Counted from the stretch's first letter, positions 9,478 to 17,697 are shown. The stretch is 64,000 bases of DNA from Mycobacterium intracellulare ATCC 13950 (GCF_000277125.1 NC_016946.1:2418001-2482000), one strand, 5' to 3'. Numbers and translations: made by a program. The notes: generated from the letters alone by a model not told the origin.

Positions 9478-9831
9478 GTGAACGATGAGCGCGGATCAGC
9501 CGAGACCAGGGAGTCGCCCCTGCAGTGTCCGCGGTGTGTATCGCAGATGTTGCCGGTGCAGCGGTTCGGGGTGACGATCGATCAATGCACCGGCTGCGGG
9601 GGCATATTCCTGGACCGCGGCGAGCTTGAGCAGCTCGCCGAGGCCGAAGCCAAATTCTATTCCGCCCAGCAGCAACCCCAATCCCCTCCGAGCCCCTATC
9701 CGCCGCAGCAGCAGTACCCGGCGCAGCCGGTGTATGTCGAGGGCGCCCGCCCGAGAGGCTTTCTAGGCGGGTTGTTCGGCGAGGGTTATTACGGTGGCCG
9801 CCACGGAGGTTATCGCGGTGGACACCACTGA
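9478..9831 (+). CDS. Zinc-ribbon (zf-TFIIB) protein with Gly/His-rich tail
   Basis: This 117-residue protein has a TFIIB-like zinc ribbon at about residues 14-50: CPRC, 18 residues later DQCTGCGGIFLDRGELEQL. A Pro/Gln-rich linker (PPSPYPPQQQYP) follows, then a Gly/His tail ending HGGYRGGHH that could bind metal. The GTG at 9478 is preferred because GGGAGG lies 4 nt upstream; an in-frame ATG at 9415 would add a poorly fitting leader. The 3' end overlaps the start of the CDF exporter gene, so the two are translationally linked. The function is unknown; a metal-responsive or chaperone role beside the exporter is inference. Confidence 0.8.
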   Translation: MNDERGSAETRESPLQCPRCVSQMLPVQRFGVTIDQCTGCGGIFLDRGELEQLAEAEAKFYSAQQQPQSPPSPYPPQQQYPAQPVYVEGARPRGFLGGLFGEGYYGGRHGGYRGGHH

Positions 9832-10813
9832 TCCCAGGTGCCAAGCGCCCCGCCCCCCGGTGGAGCGGGCCAACGCACACGGCCAAGCTCACGACCACGG
9901 CCATGGGGTGTCCGCGGACGCGGACCGCAAATGGCTAGCAACCGCGCTCGGTTTGATCGTCGCTTTCATGGGCGTCGAGGTGGTTATCGGCGTTGTAGCG
10001 AACTCGCTGGCGTTGATCTCCGACGCCGGCCACATGCTTACCGACGCGGCGTCAATCATGTTGGCGCTGATCGCGATCCGGCTGGCTGACCGTCCGGCGC
10101 GGGGCCGCTACACCTACGGTTTCAAGCGGGTGGAGATCCTGTCGGCACAGGCCAACGGGATCACACTGCTGTTGCTGACGGCGTGGTTCCTCTATGAGGG
10201 GGTGCGTCGGCTTATCGCCCCGCCAGAAGTTGCGGGCCCGCTGGTGCTGTTCACCGCGCTGGCCGGGATCGTGGTGAACATTGGCGCTACCTGGTCGATC
10301 AGCCGCGCGAACCGCACCAGTTTGAACGTAGAAGGCGCTTTTCAGCACATCCTCAACGACCTATACGCGTTCATCGGCACCGCGGTTGCCGGTCTGGTGG
10401 TGTGGGTGACTGGCTTTGCCCGCGCCGATGCCATTGCCGCCTTGCTTGTGGCTGCATTGATGGCGCGCGCCGGCTGGGGGCTGCTCCGCGAATCTGGCAG
10501 GATCTTTTTAGAGGCCGCCCCAGCGAACCTGGATCCGGCCGAGATCGGCGCCAGGGTCGTCGCAGTACCGCAGGTGATCGAAGTGCACGACCTGCACGTC
10601 TGGCAGATCACGTCAGGCCAACCTTCACTCTCAGCGCACGTACTCGTCGCTGACGATGCCGACTCCCGCATGGTTCGCTCCCACATCGAAACGGTGCTGC
10701 ACGACGAGTTCGGTCTCGAGCACACCACCTTGCAAGTCGACCACACTGTCGCCGATGGCGACAACGGCGGCGAGCACTGCGCCGGACCACACGGGCCAGT
10801 GCACCGCCCGTGA
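9794..10813 (+). CDS. Cation diffusion facilitator (CzcD/ZitB-type Zn2+ exporter)
   Basis: This protein of about 339 residues belongs to the CDF family. Residues 1-45 include a His-rich segment (HGQAHDHGHG). Six membrane helices follow, with the zinc-site signatures SDAGHMLTDA in helix 2 and HILNDLYAF in helix 5. The C-terminal cytoplasmic domain has HDLHVWQITSG and ends in a His-containing tail. These proteins exchange Zn2+/Cd2+/Co2+ for protons at the plasma membrane. The start is a GTG at 9794, giving a 38-bp overlap with the zinc-ribbon gene, or GTG 9818. The stop overlaps a downstream GTG (GTGA). Confidence 0.92.
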   Translation: MAATEVIAVDTTDPRCQAPRPPVERANAHGQAHDHGHGVSADADRKWLATALGLIVAFMGVEVVIGVVANSLALISDAGHMLTDAASIMLALIAIRLADRPARGRYTYGFKRVEILSAQANGITLLLLTAWFLYEGVRRLIAPPEVAGPLVLFTALAGIVVNIGATWSISRANRTSLNVEGAFQHILNDLYAFIGTAVAGLVVWVTGFARADAIAALLVAALMARAGWGLLRESGRIFLEAAPANLDPAEIGARVVAVPQVIEVHDLHVWQITSGQPSLSAHVLVADDADSRMVRSHIETVLHDEFGLEHTTLQVDHTVADGDNGGEHCAGPHGPVHRP

Positions 10814-10935
10814 TCCGAGAACGAGGCAGGAGCTATGCGCATCAACGGAGCGAATCGGATGCCCAGCCCGGACCAGGGCCGGGGAAGTTCCTCCTCAGAA
10901 CAACGAACGCCACAGCGAAGTGCTTCAGGCTCTTC

Positions 10936-11136
10936 ATGGCTCTCCTCGCTTGTGCCGGTATCGCGTTGAGCGTGGCGGCCCGAGCCACCGCCGATCCCAG
11001 TCCCTTTGGCAGCCTCTCTTGCTCCTGCGATCACCCGGTGTCAGGACCACACCGTCCCCCTGCTCAGCAAATAATGCAGGGCATCCGGGACGGCGTGCCC
11101 AACCTGCATCAACACAGCACCAAACCGAGCGAGTGA
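10936..11136 (+). CDS. Small secreted protein, hypothetical
   Basis: From ATG 10936 this is a 66-residue protein with a signal peptide (MALLACAGIALSVAARATA, cleavage before DPSPF) and a mature part of about 47 residues containing CSCDH and several His residues (HRPPAQQIMQ, NLHQH). The frame is open back to a GTG at 10810 that overlaps the CDF stop, giving 108 residues, but that start would bury the signal peptide. The Cys/His content and the position behind a CDF exporter suggest an extracytoplasmic metal-associated role. This is unproven. Confidence 0.6.
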   Translation: MALLACAGIALSVAARATADPSPFGSLSCSCDHPVSGPHRPPAQQIMQGIRDGVPNLHQHSTKPSE

Positions 11137-11141
11137 GCGAG

Positions 11142-11361
11142 TTGACGGGCGTCGCCTTGGTGGTGATGCCGCTCGTGGGTCGGGCGAACCACATACTGGC
11201 GGCGGGCTGGGCTCGGCGGCCGCCGCGGCTCTGGTCGGTCTGGCGATCATCGCCAGCTGGTCCGGCGGTTGGTGGTTCGACCCCGCGATCGGGCTGGCGG
11301 TCGCCGCCGTCGCGATTGGCAGGGCATCCGCTCCTGACGCGGCAAGGATTGCTCCTGCTGA
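11142..11361 (+). pseudogene. Decayed C-terminal remnant of a cation transporter
   Basis: Frame-shifted pieces match the C-terminal half of the cation transporter encoded at 3976-4698. The first reads MPLVGRANHIL (compare MPLLGRAQRIL). A frame change follows, then LVGLAIIASWSGGWWFDPAIGLAVAAVAI (compare LIGLATTANWSSGWWLDPV...). After another shift comes WQGIRS, then TGA where the intact copy has Trp, then RGKDCSC and a stop (compare WRGEDCGC). Around 20 residues between the first two pieces are missing. The N-terminal half is gone. This is a clear pseudogene lying directly upstream of the cmtR promoter. Confidence 0.8.
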
Positions 11362-11502
11362 AGGGACGCGAGGGCCGCACGCGATTCGCCGACTCTGTCA
11401 GCGGTTGTGCAAGTGTGAATCGGTCGGTCATCGTGGCCAGTTCGGTGTTGTGATCGCGTCACGTCAAAGCCGCCACCATGTGCGACGGTTGACACCGAAG
11501 GC

Positions 11503-11537
11503 TTGTAATCAATTAGCTGGGCCGCTATCATCGGGTT
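11503..11537 (+). promoter_or_regulatory. Promoter and operator of the cmtR-pacL-ctpG unit
   Basis: A candidate -35 TTGTAA (11503-11508) and -10 TATCAT (11526-11531) are separated by exactly 17 nt. The expected transcription start, 6-7 nt after the -10, falls on or next to the cmtR ATG at 11538, so the mRNA is probably leaderless. The perfect palindrome TAATCAATTA (11506-11515) sits between the two boxes, where a bound ArsR-family repressor would block RNA polymerase. Assignment to CmtR autoregulation is inference. Confidence 0.55.
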
Positions 11538-12011
11538 ATGTCGATGAAAAGTCTCGATGCTGTCCCGCCCGCCGCGTCACCGCGTAAGGATTTGGCGGAC
11601 GCGGTCGCGTTGTTTCATGGCCTGTCGGATCGGACCCGGCTAGCGATCGTCCGCCACCTCGCCCATGGGGAAGCGCGGGTGGTCGACCTCACCCGCATGC
11701 TGGGGTTGCCGCAATCGACGGTGTCTTCACACCTGGCGTGCCTGCGTGACTGTGGACTTATCGTCGGCCGACCCGAGGGGCGGCAGGTGTTTTACGCGCT
11801 GGCCGTGCCCGAACTGCTGGACTTATTCGCCGCCGCGGAAGCCGTCTTGGCGGTGACAGGCAACGCGGTGGCACTGTGCCCCACCTACGGCACCAAGGCC
11901 AACGCCCGCCCTGACGGAGCTGGAACGGGGGTCTCGTTGGACGAGCCGATTGAGGTGGGCATCGCCACGCCGACCGATGACGGGCCTGTGACGGCTGGGA
12001 GCAGGGCATGA
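11538..12011 (+). CDS. ArsR/SmtB-family metal-sensing repressor, CmtR-like
   Basis: This 157-residue winged-helix regulator has a recognition helix around LPQSTVSSHLACLRDCGL. The cysteine pair in ACLRDCG matches Cys57/Cys61 of M. tuberculosis CmtR (a Cd2+/Pb2+ sensor), and a third Cys in VALCPTYG is positioned like Cys102. All three ligands of the CmtR site therefore appear present. The C-terminal tail is longer than in CmtR. It lies upstream of a PacL and a CtpG-type ATPase, the same order as Rv1994c-Rv1993c-Rv1992c. It probably represses the operon and is released by metal. No Shine-Dalgarno sequence precedes the ATG, consistent with a leaderless transcript. Confidence 0.85.
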   Translation: MSMKSLDAVPPAASPRKDLADAVALFHGLSDRTRLAIVRHLAHGEARVVDLTRMLGLPQSTVSSHLACLRDCGLIVGRPEGRQVFYALAVPELLDLFAAAEAVLAVTGNAVALCPTYGTKANARPDGAGTGVSLDEPIEVGIATPTDDGPVTAGSRA

Positions 12012-12182
12012 CGAACACGACATTTGTCGGTAGCAGTCATTCGTTCAGGCACGTGCGGCAGGTGATTGAGGCGTGATGCCAGCCACCGAGAGTTGGCCGG
12101 GGTCAGAAGTAGAAGGTGGCGGCGGGGGCTGTGACTGCCCGCAGCGCTGTGATGGCGCAACGTTTGGAAGGGAGCGGTCGGG

Positions 12183-12659
12183 ATGGTGAAGCACGGACTT
12201 TCGGCGAAGGCGGCACCCACGGCGGGTTTTGTGGGGGCTGCGGCGTTTGAGGCCGTAGGCAGGGCATGGGCGAAGGTTCCCTGGCGGGAGGCGACGGTTT
12301 CCGCTAGCGCCTGTGGTTTGCGCGTTGCCCGTGAGGCCCAGAAAAGCGTCAAGCGGGCTCGACTCGCGGTCGTCGACGTGGTCGCCGAGGCGCGAGAGCG
12401 CGTCGGTGAGGAAGTCGAGGAGGAAGTTGCACCGCCGGCGGTGGCTGAACCTGCGCCCCGCAAGCGTCCCGGCAAAGCGGCCAAGCGGCCACCGCAGGCG
12501 GCGGCGGAACTTGAGCCTCGCAAGCGTCCCGGCAAAGCGGGCAAGCGGCCACCGCAGGCGGCGGCGGAACTTGAGCCTCGCAAGCGTCCCGGCAAAGCGG
12601 GCAAGCGGCCACCGCAGGCGGCGGCAAAATCCGGCGACGACCACCACCACGGAGGCTGA
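12183..12659 (+). CDS. PacL2-like DUF1490 protein with expanded Lys/Pro/Ala repeats
   Basis: This 158-residue protein begins like PacL proteins: a weakly hydrophobic segment AAPTAGFVGAAAFEAVGRAW, then VVDVVAEARERVGEEV. It is much longer than the usual ~90-110 residues because of three tandem 20-residue repeats (consensus EPRKRPGKAGKRPPQAAAEL) before a C-terminal DDHHHGG that could bind metal. The gene overlaps the start of the CtpG-type ATPase by 1 bp, matching the Rv1993c-Rv1992c pair. PacL partners stabilise their ATPase in the membrane. The basic repeats resemble histone-H1-like tails and may bind anionic lipid or nucleic acid, which is speculation. Confidence 0.82.
   Translation: MVKHGLSAKAAPTAGFVGAAAFEAVGRAWAKVPWREATVSASACGLRVAREAQKSVKRARLAVVDVVAEARERVGEEVEEEVAPPAVAEPAPRKRPGKAAKRPPQAAAELEPRKRPGKAGKRPPQAAAELEPRKRPGKAGKRPPQAAAKSGDDHHHGG
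12452..12632 (+). repeat. Three 60-bp tandem repeats inside the PacL2-like gene
   Basis: The 60-bp unit encodes 20 residues (EPRKRPGKAGKRPPQAAAEL). Copies 2 and 3 are virtually identical at the nucleotide level and copy 1 differs at a few positions. Because the unit is a multiple of 3, copy-number change keeps the frame, so the length of this protein is likely polymorphic among strains. Confidence 0.9.
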
Positions 12660-15031
12660 TGATGCTGACCACTGACGTTCGCCCTGATGCCGGCGCCAAG
12701 CTGACCGTCGTATCCGACGCGGCGGGCCGGATGCGGGTGCATACCAGTGGGTTTCGGTTCGACGCAGTGCGGGCCGCCGCGATCGAGGACACGGTCGGCA
12801 AGGTGACCGGTGTGCGGGCCGTATATGCCTATCCGCGAACGGCATCGGTGGTGATCTGGTATTCGCCGGGGCGCTGCGACAGTGCTGCCGTGCTGTCGGC
12901 GATCGCCGATGCCCAGCACATCCCCGCGGCGTCGGTGCCCGCGTATGCCCCGCACTCGGCTGACATCCGCGGTGTAGTGCACAGCGTCATCGACTGGACC
13001 GCGCGAACGCTATCGGGCCGTCCGGCGGCTGTCGTCGCCGGGCAGCGACCGCGGGTGGTGAGCGATGCCTGCGGCTGCGACCACGATGACATTGAGTGCG
13101 AGCCGGAACGGCTCTGGCAAGTCTCCAAGTTGCGACGAGCCGCGCTGTCCGGGGTGCTGCTGGGCGCCTCGGTGGTTACCGCATGGGTCACCCCAGTTGG
13201 GCCGATCGCGCTGGGACTGAAGGTCTTCGCGTTGGCGGTGGGGGCCTCGACGTTTGTGCCCTCCAGTCTGCGACGACTGACCGAGGGCCGTATAGGCGTG
13301 GGCACCTTGATGACCATCGCCGCGGCGGGCGCTGTCGCACTGGGTCAGGTCGGCGAGGCCGCCATGTTGGCGTTTTTGTTCTCGATCAGCGAGGGCTTGG
13401 AGGAATACGCGGTGGCGCGCACCCGCCGTGGCCTGCGTGCCCTGCTGTCGCTGGTGCCGGATCAGGCCACCGTATTGCGCGAGGGCATCGAAACCGTGGT
13501 CGCCGCCGCCGACCTGCGTGTCGGTGATCAGATGATCGTCAAACCGGGGGAACGCCTGGCTACCGACGGCATCATTCGTGCCGGGCGCACAACCCTGGAC
13601 GTCTCAGCGATCACTGGCGAATCGGTGCCGGTCGAGGCCGGACCCGGTGACGACGTGTTCGCCGCCTCGATCAACGGCTCGGGAGTGCTGCAGGTGCAGG
13701 TCACCGCGACCGCAGAGGACAACTCGCTGGCGCGCATCGTGCACATCGTGGAAGCCGAACAGGCCCGCAAAGGCGCCAGCCAGCGGCTGGCCGATCGCAT
13801 CGCGCGACCGCTGGTGCCCGGCATCATGATCGCCGGGGCGTTGATCGCCGCGACGGGCATTGTCGTCGGTAGCCCGTTGATCTGGGTCGAACGTGCTCTG
13901 GTGGTGTTGGTCGCGGCTTCCCCGTGTGCGCTGGCCATCGCCGTGCCGGTATCTGTGGTGGCCGCCATTGGCGCCGCCTCCAAACTCGGCGTGCTGATCA
14001 AGGGCGGCGCCGCGCTGGAAGCGCTGGGCACCATCGGCGGGATCGCCCTGGACAAAACTGGAACGTTGACGGCCAACCGGCCTGCTGTCATCGACATCGC
14101 CACCACCAACGGCGCCACTCGCGAGGAGGTGCTGGCGGTGGCCGCCGCGTTGGAGGCCCGCAGTGAGCACCCCCTGGCCGCGGCCGTCCTCGCCGCCGCC
14201 CCAGCCCCGACGGCCGCCGGCGACGTGCAAGCCGTCCCGGGGGCCGGGCTGACCGGCCAACTCGACGGGCATGCTGTGCGGCTGGGGCGCCCGGGCTGGC
14301 TCGAGCCCGCCGACCTCGCCGATGATGTGGCGCGCATGCAACAAGCCGGGGCCACAGTGGTCCTCGTCGAACGCGACACGCTGCTGCTCGGGGCCATCGC
14401 CGTGCGTGACGAACTACGCCCCGAAGCCGGCGAGGTCATCGCCGCCCTACGCGCCGCCCGCTACGAGGTGGCGATGCTCACCGGCGACAACCACGCCACC
14501 GCTGCCGCTCTGGCGGCCCAAGCCGGAATCAAACATGTGCATGCCGAACTGCGCCCTGAGGACAAGGCGCAACAGGTCAGACAGCTGCGTGCCCGGCGAC
14601 CGATCGCGATGGTCGGCGACGGCGTCAACGACGCTCCGGCCCTGGCCGCCGCGGATGTGGGAATTGCGATGGGGGCGATGGGAACCGACGTCGCCATCGA
14701 AACCGCCGATGTCGCGTTGATGGGCCAAGACCTGCGCCACCTGCCCCAAGCGCTGCAGCACGCGCGCCGCTCGCGGCGGATCATGCGGCAAAACGTCGGA
14801 CTGTCGCTGGGAATCATCACCGTGCTGATGCCGCTGGCGTTGTTCGGGTTCCTCGGCCTGACCGCGGTGGTGCTGGTGCACGAGCTCACCGAGGTCATCG
14901 TCATCGTCAACGGTGTGCGCGCCGGACGCACCAAACCACTTACAGCTCAGGGCAAGACACCCGAGAGTATTACGACTCACGGTGAGACGAGGATCGTCGC
15001 GACAGGTCGGTCGGCGCGGCAACCGACATAG
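12659..15031 (+). CDS. ctpG: P1B-type metal-transporting ATPase, CtpG-like
   Basis: This 790-residue P-type ATPase resembles mycobacterial CtpG (Rv1992c). It shows an N-terminal VVSDAAGRMRV segment, a Cys/His/Asp cluster CGCDHDD at about residue 140, TGESVP, the membrane site SPC in VAASPCALAIAVP, DKTGTLTAN, the HP motif in SEHPLAAAV, and GDGVNDAP. CtpG is linked to Cd2+ and related metal export. Translation is coupled to the PacL2-like gene by TGATG. With the CmtR-like repressor upstream this forms a complete sensor, scaffold and pump cassette. A short inverted repeat near the end (GTCGGT...ACCGAC, 15006-15027) lies inside the coding region. Confidence 0.92.
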   Translation: MMLTTDVRPDAGAKLTVVSDAAGRMRVHTSGFRFDAVRAAAIEDTVGKVTGVRAVYAYPRTASVVIWYSPGRCDSAAVLSAIADAQHIPAASVPAYAPHSADIRGVVHSVIDWTARTLSGRPAAVVAGQRPRVVSDACGCDHDDIECEPERLWQVSKLRRAALSGVLLGASVVTAWVTPVGPIALGLKVFALAVGASTFVPSSLRRLTEGRIGVGTLMTIAAAGAVALGQVGEAAMLAFLFSISEGLEEYAVARTRRGLRALLSLVPDQATVLREGIETVVAAADLRVGDQMIVKPGERLATDGIIRAGRTTLDVSAITGESVPVEAGPGDDVFAASINGSGVLQVQVTATAEDNSLARIVHIVEAEQARKGASQRLADRIARPLVPGIMIAGALIAATGIVVGSPLIWVERALVVLVAASPCALAIAVPVSVVAAIGAASKLGVLIKGGAALEALGTIGGIALDKTGTLTANRPAVIDIATTNGATREEVLAVAAALEARSEHPLAAAVLAAAPAPTAAGDVQAVPGAGLTGQLDGHAVRLGRPGWLEPADLADDVARMQQAGATVVLVERDTLLLGAIAVRDELRPEAGEVIAALRAARYEVAMLTGDNHATAAALAAQAGIKHVHAELRPEDKAQQVRQLRARRPIAMVGDGVNDAPALAAADVGIAMGAMGTDVAIETADVALMGQDLRHLPQALQHARRSRRIMRQNVGLSLGIITVLMPLALFGFLGLTAVVLVHELTEVIVIVNGVRAGRTKPLTAQGKTPESITTHGETRIVATGRSARQPT

Positions 15032-15046
15032 TCTTCGCAGGATAGC

Positions 15047-15361
15047 GTGAACGGGTGCCAACCAGCAGAAAAAATGGCGGTGGAGATCCAGGAGTCCTTC
15101 GGGAAGTCGGGCACGATGGTACTCGCCGGGGTTGTCGGGGTGGGCGCCTACGAGCTGCTATGCAAGGTGGTGGGCAAGGCGCCGATTCATCAAGCCCGTG
15201 TGGCGGCGACGGAGTTGGGTCTGCGCGGGACTCGGCAGGCCGAAAGGGCTGCCGAGTCGGCCCGGCTCAAGCTCGCCGACGTGATGGCCGAGGCGCGTGA
15301 ACGCATCGGTAAGGAGGCGCCGGCGCCTGCGGTCACCGGTGTCGACGAGCATGAACACTGA
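15047..15361 (+). CDS. Third PacL/DUF1490 protein
   Basis: This protein of about 104 residues has a hydrophobic segment SGTMVLAGVVGVGAYELLC, the family block ATELGLRGTRQAERAAESARLKLADVMAEARERIG, and a C-terminal DEHEH in place of the PacL1 DHDH tail. It is far closer to the PacL1-like protein at 7232-7510 than to its repeat-bearing neighbour. GTG 15047 has AGGA upstream; ATG 15074 is an alternative. It lies 15 bp after the CtpG-type gene, so it is likely the last gene of that operon. Two different PacLs therefore flank one ATPase. Confidence 0.82.
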   Translation: MNGCQPAEKMAVEIQESFGKSGTMVLAGVVGVGAYELLCKVVGKAPIHQARVAATELGLRGTRQAERAAESARLKLADVMAEARERIGKEAPAPAVTGVDEHEH

Positions 15362-15784
15362 TCCCCCGCCATGACTGTGGCGGCTGTGAGCAACGCTGCC
15401 CTGGAATCTGTTTCGGATACCTCGATATCAGTAGAGAAAGTTCTCACACCGTAGGTCGGAGGCGGTGTATGAGCGTTTGCGCGCCTGCTGCCACGGCAGC
15501 TCGGCGCGGCGAGGAGCGAGGACAGGTCTGGGTTGTCGTGAGACCCGGGGTGCTGAGGCCTTTGAGGTGTGGGCGCTGACTGGTCGTAGACAGCTGGTGG
15601 GGCGGCGGACGGAGGGCGAAGCGTAGCGACCGGCGCGGACGGCAGCGCCAGCGGACGGGAGCAAAGGGAGCGGAGCGAAGCCCGCAGGTAGCCGCCAGAT
15701 TCCTGCGGGGCCTGTGCGGTCACGGCTGCGCTGAGCATCAGCTGTGGGTCTGCGCGGCGGCGATGAGACTCGTAGGCTGGTGGT
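15362..15784. other. Gene-free stretch at the left edge of the integrative element
   Basis: Roughly 420 bp between the metal operon and the HD gene. Open frames on the minus strand run through it but are compositionally unlike proteins (Pro/Arg-rich) and have no domain. The left attachment site of the element is expected about here, but I could not find a copy of the tRNA-Leu 3' end. Confidence 0.4.
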
Positions 15785-16321
15785 GTGAGCGGGGTTCTGG
15801 CGCAGCGTGCGCGGCGGGAGGCCGAGGCCCGGTTGGTGGGGCAGCCTGGGCGGTTGGCGCATGTGCGGGGTGTGGTGGCGGCAGCGCAGCAGCTTGGTCG
15901 GCATTTCGACGCAGAGACTGCCGATTGTTTGGTGGCGGCGGCGTGGCTGCACGATATCGGCTACGCGCCGTCGGTGCGCCGGACGGGGTTTCATCCGCTC
16001 GATGGGGCGGAGTTTGTTCGATCGGCCGGATTTGGGAAGCTGGTTGCGTCTCTGGTCGCGTTTCATACCGGAGCGCATGTGGAGGCATCCGAGCGCGGTC
16101 TACAGGGGTTGTCAGAGTTCGGTGATCCGCCCAGCGACGTTCTGGATGCGTTGACGTTTTGTGATTTGACGACCGGGCCGGACGGGTCGCCGGTGTCAGC
16201 CGATGATCGATTAAGCGACGTATTGACTCGTTACGCGCCCGAGGATCCGGTGCATCGCGCGGTCGATGCGGGCCGCGAGGAGCTGTTAGCCGCGGTCCAG
16301 CGAGTGCGCGACTGGCTCTAA
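15785..16321 (+). CDS. HD-domain phosphohydrolase-like protein
   Basis: This 178-residue protein shows the HD superfamily metal site: a His in GRLAHVRGV, WLHDIGYAP as the HD pair, and a further His in AFHTGAHV. It is probably a nucleotide or phosphate-ester hydrolase. The same small HD protein next to a Nudix gene is common in actinobacterial integrative elements. It starts at GTG 15785 and faces the Nudix gene convergently with a 10-bp gap. No specific substrate can be proposed. Confidence 0.75.
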   Translation: MSGVLAQRARREAEARLVGQPGRLAHVRGVVAAAQQLGRHFDAETADCLVAAAWLHDIGYAPSVRRTGFHPLDGAEFVRSAGFGKLVASLVAFHTGAHVEASERGLQGLSEFGDPPSDVLDALTFCDLTTGPDGSPVSADDRLSDVLTRYAPEDPVHRAVDAGREELLAAVQRVRDWL

Positions 16322-16331
16322 CCGCGGTGGC

Positions 16332-16799
16332 TCAGCCGAGATAGGGTTTGTCGCGGTGTTGGAGGTAGTGGTCGATGCGCAGTCGCATCGACGGGTGCAT
16401 ATCCAGGGTGGGGATGTCGTCGGGATGGGCCCAGGCGATGTCGGTGCTTTCGTGGTCTATGGCTAGCTCACCGCCGATTAGGGTTGTGGTGAAGCACAGG
16501 GAGAATTGTTGGCGGACTTCACCGTCGGTGAACGCCACGACGTGGTGCGGGTTGGTGTAGACGCCGACCAGGGCGGTGACTTCGACGTCGAGACCGGTTT
16601 CTTCTTTGACTTCGCGCACGGCGGTGCCTGCGATCGTTTCGCCGATGTCGTGCCCGCCGCCGGGTAGCGCCCACAGGGTGTTGTCGCGGCGTTTGACCAA
16701 CAGAATGCGGCCTTGTTCGTCGGTGACGATGGCCGAGGCGGACGGGACCACGCTGTTGGGCTGGGGGGCGTCGGGGTCGTTGTAGTAATCGGTCCGCAT
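16332..16799 (-). CDS. Nudix hydrolase, possible Pif-type element immunity factor
   Basis: This 155-residue protein carries a complete Nudix box, GGGHDIGET...REVKEETGL, matching GX5EX7REUXEEXGU, so it should hydrolyse a nucleoside diphosphate derivative with Mg2+. In pSAM2 the Nudix protein Pif prevents redundant transfer between cells that already carry the element. The location beside an AICE regulator suggests the same role here. The stop lies 7 bp from the stop-distal neighbour XRE gene on the same strand, so the two are probably co-transcribed. Confidence 0.85.
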   Translation of the reverse strand: MRTDYYNDPDAPQPNSVVPSASAIVTDEQGRILLVKRRDNTLWALPGGGHDIGETIAGTAVREVKEETGLDVEVTALVGVYTNPHHVVAFTDGEVRQQFSLCFTTTLIGGELAIDHESTDIAWAHPDDIPTLDMHPSMRLRIDHYLQHRDKPYLG

Positions 16800-16806
16800 T
16801 CCAGAA

Positions 16807-17622
16807 TCAGCCTTTCCTGATCAGTGGGTTGGCACTGTCCCAGATATGGGCAAATGCTTGTTCGAGGGTGGCCCACAGTCGGGGTTCGTGGTGGCGGGAG
16901 AGCACGAGCACAGGGTTGTTGCGTCCCGGTGAGCCGTAGATGTGGAAGTTGACGATCATGGTGTCGTCGACCCGGAAGGTTGACGTGTACAGCGTGGTGT
17001 CGTGGGTACGGATGTGCAGCCCCGGTGTGCCGGCGTGCGGAGCGAGCAGTTCGACGGAGGTGCGGCAGCGTGCGATGACGGCTTCGCCGATGCCTTCTTC
17101 CTCACCGCGCAGGATCGTGGCGGCGGTGTCGGGGTCACCAATGAGGAATCGCACCTGAACACCACGGGCGGCGGCGGCGAGCAGGGTGTCGAGAAATCCG
17201 TCGAGCGTGTCGAACAGGAACGTGGCCGCCAAGACGAGTATGTCGATACCTGTGGCGGCGTCGGCGAAATGCTGCTGCCACGCAGTGATCGGTAACTGGG
17301 TGCGGCTGGCGTACAGCGTCGCAGTGAACGGCCCACCCAGGTTTGTCGCCAGCGCGCGTGCGGTGGAGGGTTGGAATTGATTGGGCCACAGGTCGTGCGG
17401 GGTACAGCCGAGTACCTCGGCGGCACGGTGGGCGTTATCGTCGCGGACCTTGTAGGTGGCGTTGGCCAACCAGCGACGGACCGTTTTGACATCCACACCC
17501 GCCTCCGTGGCAAACCGCCGATGGGACAGCCCCTTGGTCCGTAGCCGTTGTGCTAGGCGATCGTTCGGGATTGCTGCGGTGCCAGCATCGCCGTCCTGAT
17601 TGTCTGTCGTCTCAGCGCACAT
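16807..17622 (-). CDS. XRE-type regulator with C-terminal PLD-like sensor domain
   Basis: This 271-residue protein has an N-terminal helix-turn-helix (about residues 25-75: GLSHRRFATEAGVDVKTVRRW). A larger domain follows with alternating strands and helices (ITAWQQHFADAATGIDILVLAATFLFD, RGVQVRFLIGDP, NFHIYGSPGRNNPVLVLSR) that recalls the PLD/DUF5919 family without a visible HKD motif. It is divergent from the transfer genes across a 236-bp promoter region loaded with TGTC repeats. It is the best candidate for the KorSA-like repressor controlling excision, replication and transfer. The ligand is unknown. Confidence 0.75.
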   Translation of the reverse strand: MCAETTDNQDGDAGTAAIPNDRLAQRLRTKGLSHRRFATEAGVDVKTVRRWLANATYKVRDDNAHRAAEVLGCTPHDLWPNQFQPSTARALATNLGGPFTATLYASRTQLPITAWQQHFADAATGIDILVLAATFLFDTLDGFLDTLLAAAARGVQVRFLIGDPDTAATILRGEEEGIGEAVIARCRTSVELLAPHAGTPGLHIRTHDTTLYTSTFRVDDTMIVNFHIYGSPGRNNPVLVLSRHHEPRLWATLEQAFAHIWDSANPLIRKG

Positions 17623-17697
17623 CTTCCCGTGTCGTCCCTGTCCGTCCCCAGCCCGTGGTTCCTAGTTTGCCACGCGCCGGTCTCAAACTGGGTCGGT

